NCBI GenBank assembly: GCA_004794785.1
Contig: SJOL01007572.1
Span: 588,822 to 652,821, forward strand
Direction of reading: 5' to 3'
DNA length: 64,000 nt
Source of the DNA: Opisthorchis felineus
Taxonomy: Eukaryota; Platyhelminthes; Trematoda; Opisthorchiida; Opisthorchiidae
The position numbers and the translations under genes were made by a program. Positions 11,701 through 23,731 of this stretch are shown piece after piece. Below the pieces are notes generated by a model. It saw nothing but the letters and a program-made list of their open reading frames with translations. It ran no database searches and was not told the DNA's origin. The first letter of the stretch is position 1, and the number at the start of each line of letters is the position of its first letter.

Positions 11701-13598
11701 GTATTTTGTAGATTTTTAAGTCAAAACGAAAATACCTATACCACAATTTCCCACAGAAAGGAATACCATATATCCATGAACATACTGGTTTAACTGTAAA
11801 TTACTTCATCAGATGTCACCGGTAAGTCGGTGACAACATGTACCGGAACGGTTCTCTACTGATCCCTGCAGTGATTAAGTGGATTAAAAAACCGCCACTT
11901 CCATAAATGAACAGCATTCAAAGTAGGAAATTTTGATCAAGATTCATGCTTGCGTTGTTGGTTGGTCTGCGACTGCTTCCTACTAGGAAATAGCAACGGT
12001 TCCCTGACAAGATAACCTATGAGACCACCTCAGGTGCGGATACTTTTCAGGGAAAATTTGGCGGTCTCAGTTACCAACCTCTTGTGCTGTATAAGCTCCG
12101 AACCGAGTATCATATTTTGTGATGCCTCAAACAACGGTGGACGATTACAAGTTCGATTGTGAGCTTTGCTCCCCTTGAATGCTTGCGAAAAGAAAACAAT
12201 TTTTCGGACCCAATCTTTCAAAGATGAGCCGAAAGATTGTATTCGAGTCCAAATTCTTATACCCAGACAGTGAGCATCTGTGAAATACGGAGACTGCTGC
12301 GGACTCTCAAACTTCTGGAGACTTCTGAACAGAATTTTAAATTCTGGACTGGACCTCTAGTACGCTCAGCCTCCTGTCAAATTTAAATAGCGAATTCAAA
12401 ATTGATGGTCCGGTTTTGCCTAGTTCTTGGATTGATGGCCTTTTGAGCCAGATCTCTATGACTTAGACGGGTGCTCTTCTTTCTCAGCACATTACACTGC
12501 TCTTTAGCTGTTCGGTCAATTACACTTAAAGCCCAGAGTGCACTGCGCAGATATTCCTTTGTCGTTGATAATCATCAGAAATTATTCGTACCTAAAACAC
12601 TGACTCCTCCAGTTGATGTGAACATCAACGTTCAGTGTAAAGTTCTCTGAGCCGTAAGTCTACATGGACGGGACAGTGCATTCACCACACCAGTTTCTGT
12701 TCAGTGCTTCAAAAAACATTCATTGAACCAGATCTGACTGCTCGCCGGTGGCACTGAATGAGAAGATTCAGCTGCGGAAAATTTTGCAAAGATTATCCGG
12801 ATGTCCTTATTAAGAAGCTGATCCAAGAATAAGCATCCCAAAAAGCCGGAGGTGGTACACCAATTTTATTGAAGGTGACGTTTGGTATAGTACTGCGACA
12901 GAGTTTGAAGCCGTACGAAAAGTTGGTCAAAGTCAGGCTCTTCCACTAGCCTTTGTGTCTATTGGCTCAACTGTAGTTAAGTTGTGGTTCAAATCGACAG
13001 AAGTGAGAAAAGGTTCAAAAGACGGGCCAAAGAATTTTTTCTCAAACGAATTTATACACTACTTCATGATGCGACCATTAATTTGGTTTCAGCCAATAGA
13101 GAGTTAGGTTCATCGATCACGAAGTACTTGTTTGCAACCAGGTCAAATGTTGGTGTTAGGTCATCATTGCAGGTCCTTGCGAGGGCTAATCGGCCCAACG
13201 ACTGTGACTTCTCGAGGCATTATTAATCAGTCGATCGGAGCCAGTCCTGTGCGCTCGGGGCAGCTTGAGAGCTTACCATGGTACATTTGGCACGTCAGGT
13301 GCTACCTACTTCAGAATCTGATTGTGACCGTAATTTGTTCGTTCGCCTACTTTTATTCGGTTTTACAGTTGTTTTGGCGGATGAAACTGTGCGAACTGAA
13401 TTCATCTCGCATCCGTGATGTGTCGTATCGCATGCTTCTTCATGCGCCAGTTGACCGCTACCTTTGCAACAGAGGTGACCTCTAGGCCATTTGGAGAGAG
13501 TGCGGTTACCGTGTGTGCTTGAAAATGGTTACTGTATGGCAGTAGTTCCCATCAATCTCGTAACTAGCAGAACAAGCAGGTAACACTGTGTGTAACAG

Positions 13599-13627
13599 AT
13601 ATATATATATATATATATATATAATAT
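13599..13627. repeat. (AT)n microsatellite
   Basis: An AT run of about 29 bases, 200 bp upstream of the engrailed homeodomain exon acceptor and inside the preceding intron or flank. No other structure is attached. Confidence 0.93.
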
Positions 13628-13828
13628 GTCCACCAGAAATAAAACCAAGGAATCCTAATGAATCGTTGTCATGAGATTTTCGAAATCAGGTTATTATTGG
13701 AAATAGGTGTCATGATTCCGCTTTCTGTTATCCTTCCATTCATTTTTCATCGCCTGCCCTTCTATCCGTAATAGATGTTTTTAGTCGAGATCTGCAGATA
13801 TCAACTTATTTCCGCTTTTATATTACAG

Positions 13829-13949
13829 GACCTCGGATACGAAAACCTCGGAGGTCTGTCCAGCAAGAAGAGATTAACTTGAAACGGCCAAGAACTTCGT
13901 TCACAAACGCCCAATTAAAGCGACTGGCCAAAGAATTCGAGGTGAATCG
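13829..13949 (+). CDS. en: engrailed exon: EH3 plus first half of homeodomain
   Basis: This 121-bp exon is bounded by acceptor TATTACAG (13821-13828) and consensus donor GTAAGT (13950). It begins with two bases, GA, that complete a codon from the previous exon. If that exon ends in G the residue is Gly, giving the conserved EH3 start GPRIRKPRR. It then encodes homeodomain residues K2 to N23 and two bases of the Arg24 codon. Visible positions include R3, P4, R5, T6, F8, L13, L16 and F20: the N-terminal arm that reaches the minor groove and helix 1. The intron position just before EH3 resembles the exon 1/2 boundary I recall for vertebrate En genes. No in-frame stop interrupts it. Confidence 0.95.
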
Positions 13950-16900
13950 GTAAGTGATGTGGCCTGCCACCTATGACTTTTAAAGGCTCCAAGACTATGG
14001 ACGTAATGCACTACTCATAAGCTTAAGAACACCATAAACGAAAAATCCAGCTGGGTTCCAGGTGAGTCCCCCGTCAAAACCAAATTGGAATGCAAACGAG
14101 TTTATTACTCTAAGACCATCATTTAGATAGTCCATTTTGAGTGAAGAACACAAACCCAAGCAGAAATGCACAAACAGATGCTGTGTAATACTAACGTGGG
14201 TTTTGTGATTATCTAAAACCTCCATTCGTTTGTACATTTAGAGTAACTCACAACTCCCCGTAGGCTTATGATAGCCAGGATGTAATAGTTTGAGGAGCCA
14301 CACACTCGCAAAGATTCATCATCTCCTAAAAGCGGACAGTTTTACGGGCTCAAAATTTGCGCAAGAAAGCTGGTAAAAGGCCCGTGAACCGAATCTGTCT
14401 CACCGGGCAATTTTATGCCCTTGACAACGCGTCTAACTATTAGTAGCTTGTGTGGGTTAGTTGACTGTTGATCAGGTGACAGTTGTCTCATTTGCCGAGT
14501 TTGGGTTACAAAAGTTTCGTCACCATACAAGGAGACATTTTCAGTGCGTGATTGGGTGGGCGATTCCTTCACTTCTGTTTGCGTTTATACAGTACTAAAA
14601 GAGCAGTTACTATTCGCAGTGTGGCTGAGAAAATCATGAGCAGACGTACTGAGGTCGACCTAATCTACCACCTTCTTAGGACAAAAGAACTCCGAAGCAT
14701 TCAAGCTCAAAACTGTATAAGAAGTCAGAGAAGAAATCAATGGAAGCCACTAATAAGACACAAAACCGGACAAAAGTCAAAACCAGTGGAACGTACACCC
14801 AAACCGAAGACGGATCAGTAGGTCAGAAGAAATGGAGATTGCATGAAGCAAAAAAGGTACCCTATAAACTTGTCAAAAACCACAATGAAACAGAAACGGT
14901 AACCGGGCTAATCAAATCAGAGAAAGAAACCCACTGCTTTCACAACCTGCAAAGTATTCTTTAACGATTGCTGCTAATCCTTTCCAGGGTTGTATAAATA
15001 GGACGATTAGCGTAACAGTTATTTTTGTGTGTGGTGAGCTACTTAGAAGTAGCATGCTATAACGCAGCGAATACCAAACTTTTCATTAATTCTCTAATGA
15101 ACGTTTGCTGAAATATCCTTCCTCGCCATGAAGTTATATCACGCAATAGGGTTTGAAATGGCACTTCCTATCCCTCCATACTTTTGGGATGAGCCACTTT
15201 CTCCAGTGTTAACTTCAAACAAACGTTCCAACAAAACTTGTTCTGGTTATCAGCTTTCAAGTTGGCAGTTAATGCGAAAGAAAGGAATAGGAAAAATAAA
15301 ATGAAATAGAAGAAACCGTTAAACGTTTCACGGAGATTCGGAAAGTAAATCCTGTATCTTAACAATTTCGCAAATGGAGGCAGACAGCGGAGATAATGTT
15401 TAATTACCTGACTAGATTCCTCCTTTTCTGCTGCTTGCGGTAAATTTCAGTAGCCAGAATCAGAAGTGATAAACATGTGGCTCTTACTGTAATATTAGAA
15501 TAAGAAACACCCGAAAATTAAAATTTCGGGCATGGATTTTCCCCAGTTGCTGCACGGCCAAATGTTGAATCATTTGGAACTTTAGGAAGGTACTCTAATA
15601 AAACGAATAATTTATGAACTGAAGACTTCGGTAATGAGGTGGATGATCGAGAACCGTGTGAATCCTGATACCATAGTGAAGATGGGTGGACGCAGGAAGT
15701 GGTATAACTCGGTAGCTGAGTTAAATGCTTTCGCATGTCGGAGCCGAACAACCAATTTATGTTTGTCAGTGGCCGACTAACAGTGACAGAGACGGAGAGA
15801 GCTCACCAGACGATATGGCTTATTCGCACTAGTCATTTTGTACTCTGTGCTTCTTTCAGGGGATATAATTTGCATGTTATACTATTCTATCATAAGTTAC
15901 AAGTGCGCCCATTTTTTACGCGCCAAACACTGGTAGGTGGTGTGTTATACTCACTTTTACACAAAAGTCAACAGAATACGAAATTTGGAAACATGTGGTG
16001 CACCAAAAAACGCTCAGGTCTCACCCCCCTCAACATCACTTGAGACTTTTTGCCTAAGAAATTGGACGAAGTAGCACATTTTGTTTGGTTAGGAATCGCG
16101 GTCACACTTCCAAAAATATTTCAGAGGAGAGTTTATAAAGTTGCATACTAACGACTGAACGAAGTTATGTACAAAATATGCTAGACTTTCAATGGTTCCT
16201 ATCCTAGTGGTTTCTGGTGATATAAGTCCAGAGTTCATATTATTATTATCATCATTATTTTGGGCTTATTGGGTGACATAAGCTTGATTATCACGCATAG
16301 ATAAATTGGACGAAATTTCGGCCGAAAGTGCCACAGGTTAGACAACGTTCAAAATTAGTCAGCCAGATGGGTAACCGACGAACGCGACCGATAGACGGAT
16401 CTGCACACCCCAACTCGCACCATTTCACGCTTCCAGTATTTTTACTATTTCGTTGGGGATCAGTTATGAATCCATTGTTTCCATAGTCTTTGAAATATTC
16501 AGCCGGTCACTAAAATGTTGCAACGCCAATAACTTCACACTCACTATTCAGAAATAGTTCCTGCTATATGAGAAACTCGTTCAACCGCGTGTTACTATTA
16601 GCATATATCGTACTTACTGGATCGAATGCGACCGTTATGACCTTTGTCTTTCGGTTCACCTGAAACTTCAACATCATGCTAATTTTACCGCTTCGGAAAC
16701 CACATCTACCTTTCGCGTGTAATAACGACGACGGGAATCTTGTATGGTGGTCTGATATTCACGTTTTTATGCTGTTCAACCTGATTTTCTGTTACCGAGA
16801 TCATGGGAATTCATATCCAGGAAGGCGGCTATTAATCATGCCAGTTGTCGCGCCGACTTTAAACCGTTATACTGTCGCGTCCTTCACTGATCCTTTATAA

Positions 16901-19900
16901 TCCGTACTAAAATACGGTTACAGGTAAAAATATATTTTCCTTTCTCCAGCACAGTTTTTATAGGGTTGCTGAAAACTCATCGGCAACCCACTACGGGTTT
17001 CTTCATTGTTTGGACTCATATGGTAGTTGGTCCTCCAGTCTTCATTAACCTTATGTTTTACTTGAGAATCAGTTGACCCTGTAAATAACACATTGGTAAA
17101 CTGTAAATGAGTGTACTTCGTCAGATGCATAAAATCTAGCGTTCGAGCGGACCAAAACCTGGAGACTAAGCTTTTCTGGTGCGCTCCAGTAAAGGCGACT
17201 TTTTAGGTAATAGGTTACGTCAAGGAAATATTCATCGATATCTCAAACATTGTACCAATTGAAACACGAGGCGACGTTTTGAAGCACTCAGTTAAGAAAT
17301 ATCATGAGCAGGAGATTCAGTAGAATACATGTCTCTTCTCTTTTGAGATGGCCATTTAGATGCGATAGGCGGAACCGCTTGACTGACTTACTAAATTCCT
17401 ATCACTTCCTGCGTTCACCCCCTCCACTATGGTGTCCAGATTCACACGTTTTTCGATCATCCACCTTGTTTTTTGCACCACAGCTGTGTCCCGGTGACTG
17501 AACAAGCGGGCTTACCGCATTGTGCGCATGCGGAAAATTACCTTCTTCCAGCGCACAGTAGTTTCCTCATGAAAGACGATAAAGTGTTACTGAGAGACTT
17601 CAAAAGGGACTTAATTACAGTGTGAAATTAATCTTCAGACGTTTACAAAATAATCATCGGACGGCTTACTGTGACTACTAGAGACTTTGGACTGATTTAC
17701 TGACCAATGTTGTATGTCATACGGGCACGTATTTCATCCTCCATATACTCTGAAGATAGTAATAGAATGATGACCCGCTGATTAGGAAATCCCCAGACGG
17801 CTGCTTATTTACTTCCACTGCGCATTTATAGTGATATTTCGTACACTCACGCTTCGAATAGCCTGGGTATTCTATGTTTCACATAACACATTGCAGTTTA
17901 CTAACTGGTAAAGATCCATTCTGTACGCATAAAAAGGGGAACTGAGAAAGGTCCAGTAATTTTTACTTCCTTACTGGCCTTCATAAACCAATGGTTGTTC
18001 ATTTCGGAAATAACCTAATCACTACATCACACTCCCTCATCATGGAAATCGAGTGTTATTTATAATATTTGTACCCGCACTCATGTCATTGTAGACTGCT
18101 TAATTGATGCTCTTTTTTCGACTAAACTAGCAACTAGTAGATGAGCGATCAGAGTCCGTAGGATTTCTATCCTGGTCGGATGAAATTAATAGGCATTAGC
18201 AGGCTGTCGTGAATCTGTGTGGCTACAGGTCAGTTCATCAGCATTCTGTTCATGTTTCCACACACATGCGGACAGGGCGTTAACTCCTTCCCCGAGAGGA
18301 GTCATCCAGAAGCAGATACTATCAACGGAGAGACAAGTTTTGAGTAACTAAATTCGTTCCCGTTACAAGTGATTCTTTGGGAAACAAATGAAACTGAAAA
18401 AAAATGAAGAAATAGAAAAACATCCCTCCATATTAATGATACCTTCTCGTCTGCAGAACTCTAGACCTAGACGTTATTAGTGTTCGCACAAACCACTATT
18501 CGCTGGAACATTGCACAGTTGCAGTATTGGTTGAAGGTTGCTGATCTAGAAAACTGCATGGATGAATCCACGACAGCACAGAAAGTGTCAAGTTCTCAAG
18601 GAATTTCATCATTGTACTAGTTAATAAAGGATGTCATAAATCGCCCCGCACGACTTTATTCGAATAACGAAAATCACTGTTATTGGCCTAGACCTAGAAT
18701 GTCCTAAAATTACACCTCAATCAACAGATATATCAATCGTGGACATGTGTGAATACGGAATATCCGTTGAGTTCACTTAGGACAAAATGAGAAATCATAC
18801 CCCATCCTTCAAGCAATGTAAATGAAACCAAATGACGGTTCATTGCCTTGGCACAGATACAGTTCTTGTAGGTAATCATCCCACAATGAAAGGTCCTTCA
18901 CCAAAAAAAACTTTTTGGGTCCCTGAAGATCCCTGAAGTTGCAATACTGTCACATCACACTAGATTAGGTCCGAGTAAGATGACCGGTGGATGGCTTCCA
19001 ATACAACGAGGTGTCGGACATATTCACATGCGCGCTGTGTGTGATCGTAATTAATATCGTATAAGATGCATGCAGAGAAGTATGGTAGATCATTCACTGA
19101 ATGGCTTTTGCCCTTTGGGCTGGTTTTTACACTAGAGTGTACTGTTGATCCATGCATGCTCAGCGCTAAATTCGCTAATCTATGAATTTGCACCCAAGAA
19201 CGCGTCTGCCTGCTCCATTATTGGAGAAATGTCTGGTTCTCTTTGCACGCATACTGGAAGCTTCATTTTGTCTCTGCTAAACCTCTCCCAATCAGTTACT
19301 ATCATTAAAGATGCTTTGTTGAGTTCCACCGTTCTTTACCATTGTGTGGCATGATCCACTCATATTGTGACCTAGATGCCATTCAGCGTCCGTTATTTTC
19401 ATCGGACTTGTAACCCGTTTTTCATTTATTATTACGTTCTTACCACGCACCAGTTTACCATCTCTATTAAAAAGTGTTCCAGACATACTTCCAGATGTCA
19501 AGCCTTTACTATTGTCGTTATCTGAATTAAAGTTTCCCAAGCAGAACTGCTAAAAGTTTTACCGACATTTTTAAACTTTACAAGAAGTAGAAGTCCCCCA
19601 AAGAGAACCATTGAAGGGAGCATCTCTGGGGAGGGGGTCCCATTTCTCACGCTGTCCTCCCTTTTTAGAAAAGATGTTACTCTATCTGTTCAAACTGAGA
19701 AGTTAATGGATGCTTATACTATTGAACAAACTTCTTGTTAACCCCCTTACTGAGCTGTTATCACATAGCCTGGAACCGCGAAGAAGATCTACTATGCTAC
19801 TAACATCACGGAAAAACAGTTTTCAGACTATTGCCCTTTAGCCGTACGGTTGCAGTGCGAGTAACTGTGTATAATTGTAAGTGTTCGGGTACCGTCTCAT

Positions 19901-22900
19901 AGCGTTGGGGAACAATTCGTAAAAGTTAGAATTAAATCAGGCAAGTATCAGATACGTCATGCTAACAAGCGACATATATTGTTGCGATCCAGCTTAACTT
20001 CGAGCAAACTAGAGCGATTTGAACTGCTATCCCCAAATGAATGATTGTCACCATTCTTTGTGGGATACTGTGACTTGTATACTTGTTAACCATACAGTGT
20101 CAATCCACTCAATCAAGACTCATTTTCGTGATTAGTCTGACGTTCACAGATACACATCTCAGAATATTTTTGTTTTCGTTTTAACTTCAATAAACTTCTG
20201 CGATGAATTCACCCGAACATTCATTCTATCTTCAGGTACCTGGATGAAAACCGCCGGAAAAGTCTTGCAAAGGAATTGAACCTGAGAGAATCCCAAGTAA
20301 AGATTTGGTTTCAGAATAAAAGAGCAAAAACGAAGAAGGTGAGATACACCGTCTTTCGGTCTGACTAGGGGGAACCCTGTGGGCTTTTAGATATAATTTT
20401 CGGTCCAGGCACCTGTTGGCTTATTCAGACAATCGGATCACCGGTAAATAATCAGCTAGTCTCAAATAAGTAATCATTGAACCTCGTGGAGGACCCGATA
20501 ATGGATGACAACAGTCGGAAATTTTTACCCGAAGGCTGAAGTTACCAGACCATTCCACAAGCATCTGATATGTTGCCCTTTATTAAAATATCATATAGTT
20601 CCAAACTTGCCTACTAAAAGCCTACTTTAGGGTACTGCTTGAGAGGATGTTGATGAGTTTAGAGTCAGGTGGCCTTGATTTGTGGTATTCACTTGGTTGT
20701 TATTGGATATGCGTCTGAGATATGTTTTAATTTGCTTCCAGTATCGGTTACAAAATGGCAGTGTGCCGTTGGACTGCAGTTCTCGGTCTACAGAGGCAAG
20801 AAGTTTCGAACCCGTGAAACTCTTAGTGAGATCTGCACTACTGCTGAGACTCAGTAAGGATGAAGCAGCTTTACAGTGTCTCCTGCCTTTTCATAATAAA
20901 TTGGCTTCATTTACAGGATGAACTGTCCATTGGAAACTTCGTTTCACTCTGCAATCCTTCTTCTGTGAGGCTCAGGCTCAAAAAGCATGGCAATTATTCC
21001 GCCGTTTAGAACGATCTGTTTTACGGCTAAATTTTATTCAGACTAGGAGGTTATCAGCCTGTCGAACAATGTCATTCTTTGACCGCTCAAATGTCCTCCT
21101 TTTATGTGCATCAACTTGAAATGATACGGTAAATCTGAGAACCTCTCGAACAAAATAGCATACATGTAACTTTGTCGATTTAGCAGACGGTCAAGGTGAA
21201 ATGTAGTTGAAGCTGCCGGCAAGAAAACTGACTGAAATAATTTAATATATATGGTTGATGGAACCCACTATTCACAAGTCTGTTGAAAACTCTTCGATTT
21301 ATCAACCTTGTGTTTACTTGAACGGCGAATTTTGCGCAATGGCGAAATGCTGTTCTTTCTCAGTTAATTTGGTTCTAAATGAAGATTTATCTGAATTGTA
21401 GCTAACCCTATCGTTCGTGATATTCTTCAGCACCAAGTTAATTTGCACATGACCGTCATTCACCACTTCAATATATATTTATCATATTGTAGTCAACACT
21501 ACCAGTACTGATGACAGAAGTGACCTTCTATGTTTGCTATACACAGTAGTCTACTGGTAAAAACTAATGCTTCTGGTTCTGCACTTCAAGTTTTGTTCTG
21601 CCAGCTTATTTGGCCCAAACCTAATTTTGTATTCGACAAGACTGGAGACATAAGGACTGCCAAAATGAAAATATAATATAGTATACAGCTGTGGAATTTA
21701 AGCCTCATTCCTTTGGTGATCGCGTAGTTGAAGAACGAGGTTGGTATACTTAACAGGTTAATAAGTTGACAGGCAAATACACTGCCAATTCACCGTTGGA
21801 ATAAACATTACATTAGAGTAGGCAACAGATAAAACTGTTTGTGTCCCTCAAAACGTCTTTGGAGGATGCAGGAAAGTTTTGTAGAATCTGAATGCACTAT
21901 ATGCTTACTCTCCGGGTGAAAGTACGGAGGAAGAGCCCTTGTAATTAACAGCCCAAGTTATCGAAAATGACGCAATCTAGCATTGACCACATTTTTGTAT
22001 TCTGAGGCTGTTTACTCCCAGTAGCATGGATAATTTTCAGTCCTCTTGAATAAACAGAATGTTACGGGCTTTGCCAATTAGTAGAATGTATTGGAATGTC
22101 TTGCAATCGTTGGTCGAATGGCTATTCAGCAAGTGAAATGTCCTGCTCCCAAATGTATTGCAATGCATGCTGGGAATGTTGAGAGAATGTTGAGGATGTA
22201 AACATGTCTGAAAAAATGTGAACCAATCTATTTACGAGGAGCTTCTTCATCTTGGTCATCGGTTTCTGCAAGGAATGAACACCTCTCATGAAGCACATTT
22301 TCGCATTTTCGCAAGCGTATTCTGCCATATCACTAGCAACTCAAGTGTCCTATGAGAAAAAAATCAACCACAGACTAGTAGGGAGGACGTGAATCAAGTG
22401 TTGCGTGTCCATATCACCTGAAATGTGATAATGTCATTATGATGCCCAGTTTTTTAACGAGCGCCACATTCTTGAGCTGCCATCCAGAAAATATAAAGGA
22501 AGGTGTATCCTAGTGAACGTTATAAAGACGGAAAAAATTTTAATCTCTTTAATCTCTCTCTCTAATCTCCCTTTCTCTTTAATCTCTCTCTGCCCACCAG
22601 AAGAACTACCTTTTGGTAGCGTCATCTCAGCATTCCCATTTGATAGCTTTTTGACGATATCTCTATACCTGAACTGTCGCCCCCCAGTTCATTTATTCTT
22701 TGTTAGCATCAATTCTGCCATTTGGCTTCTCTATCACCATTTTTGACGTAAAATTTCTAAATTATGTGTCAAAAATTTACCTCCCATCGGGTATATGCTA
22801 GCTGTCATCCTAATTTCAGTGGTTTCTCCAACCAAACTCTTTATCCAGTGTTATTACAGTAGTACCAACTGTAACATACAAAGTTCAACCACATGCAGTC

Positions 22901-23698
22901 CAGTCCCTGAATAACACTACAAAGCAGACTAAACTGAATATTTTCGGAAAGTCCATTTAGGAAGTTGGTGTTTTTTGGTGGTATTCTAACCATTGTTGAC
23001 AATAAATGCACTCTCACCTCAAGTAGACCGTGCTTTTAGTGTACTCATAGTCCGTTTTGACAACGTTTGCGGAGCATGGGCCTAAATTTTACTCACCTGA
23101 CGAAGCGAAAGCACGAGTTGTGTGGTGACAGCCTCATTCCAGGACCAAGTTTGCTAGACAATCATTATTGTTGGAGTACTTACTTGTTAGACGGCGTATG
23201 TTCGGTGAAAATTAATCAGGTGATCGAGCACCACTTCGTTCGCCACCCGGGAGTGAATTTTGAAACGGAACTATTTCAGGTTTTTCTAATTCAGAATAAA
23301 TTTCGTGGAGGTTGTCCCATAAGGCGTAGAAATGGGTATGATATTCCACAGGAGTTTATTTTGTGCGCACGGATGAAAATCTTGCCTTGTGCTGGCTTAC
23401 TACACAACCCCTTGAAGGCCTATCAATTCGTCTGAGCCCAAAAGCAAGATCTATGCTAGTTGTACTTAGCCTTGTATTACAAGCTCTTAGTATTCAAAAT
23501 GTGCAACTAGTAGGGAGGCAGGCATGGAGAATCCTCCGTCGTGAGTTGAAATGCATCGTTACGAGTGTACTTACAAGCAAACTTTACTGGAGGGATCATG
23601 GATCTAAGTCGCTGTTTTCTCAGAGAGCGGTGATTTAGTTCGAATGATGTTTTACCAGTTCACATTTTCGCACTCAGCTTACAGCTGCATATATAACC

Positions 23699-23731
<33 letters not shown>

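Larger units (their letters stand above)
2498..13828 (+). other. putative first intron or 5' flank of engrailed
   Basis: There are 11.3 kb with no supported coding exon. If the exon ending at 2497 is real, this is an engrailed intron (GTAAGT to TATTACAG). If not, it is intron of an exon outside the window or 5' flanking DNA. It holds the (ATC)n array at 4096-4275, tRNA-like relics at 5017-5075 and 5255-5322, and AT microsatellites at 8076-8136, 8728-8749 and 13599-13627. Open frames here are short and show no family resemblance. A visual search for the EH2 pattern (TGG-GTN-TAY/TTY-TGY) found none. Confidence 0.5.
13950..20235 (+). other. engrailed intron splitting homeodomain codon 24
   Basis: This 6286-bp GT-AG intron (GTAAGT to TTCAG) is phase 2. 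It contains the opposed pair of a dispersed repeat near 15.6 and 17.4 kb and otherwise only short unassigned open frames (for example 15735-16043 and 14552-14821 on +) without recognisable domains. No nested gene is supported. Confidence 0.9.

Noticed and set aside
1..13828. A canonical engrailed EH2 exon (WVYCTRYS-like)
   Set aside because: TGGGT-containing sites on the + strand were read in frame (for example near 1591, 8815 and 10720), and none continues into the motif with a donor site.
23067..23638. Two overlapping frames (122 and 91 codons) as an alternative exon
   Set aside because: No motif, frames disagree, and no convincing acceptor and donor pair in phase with the engrailed exons.
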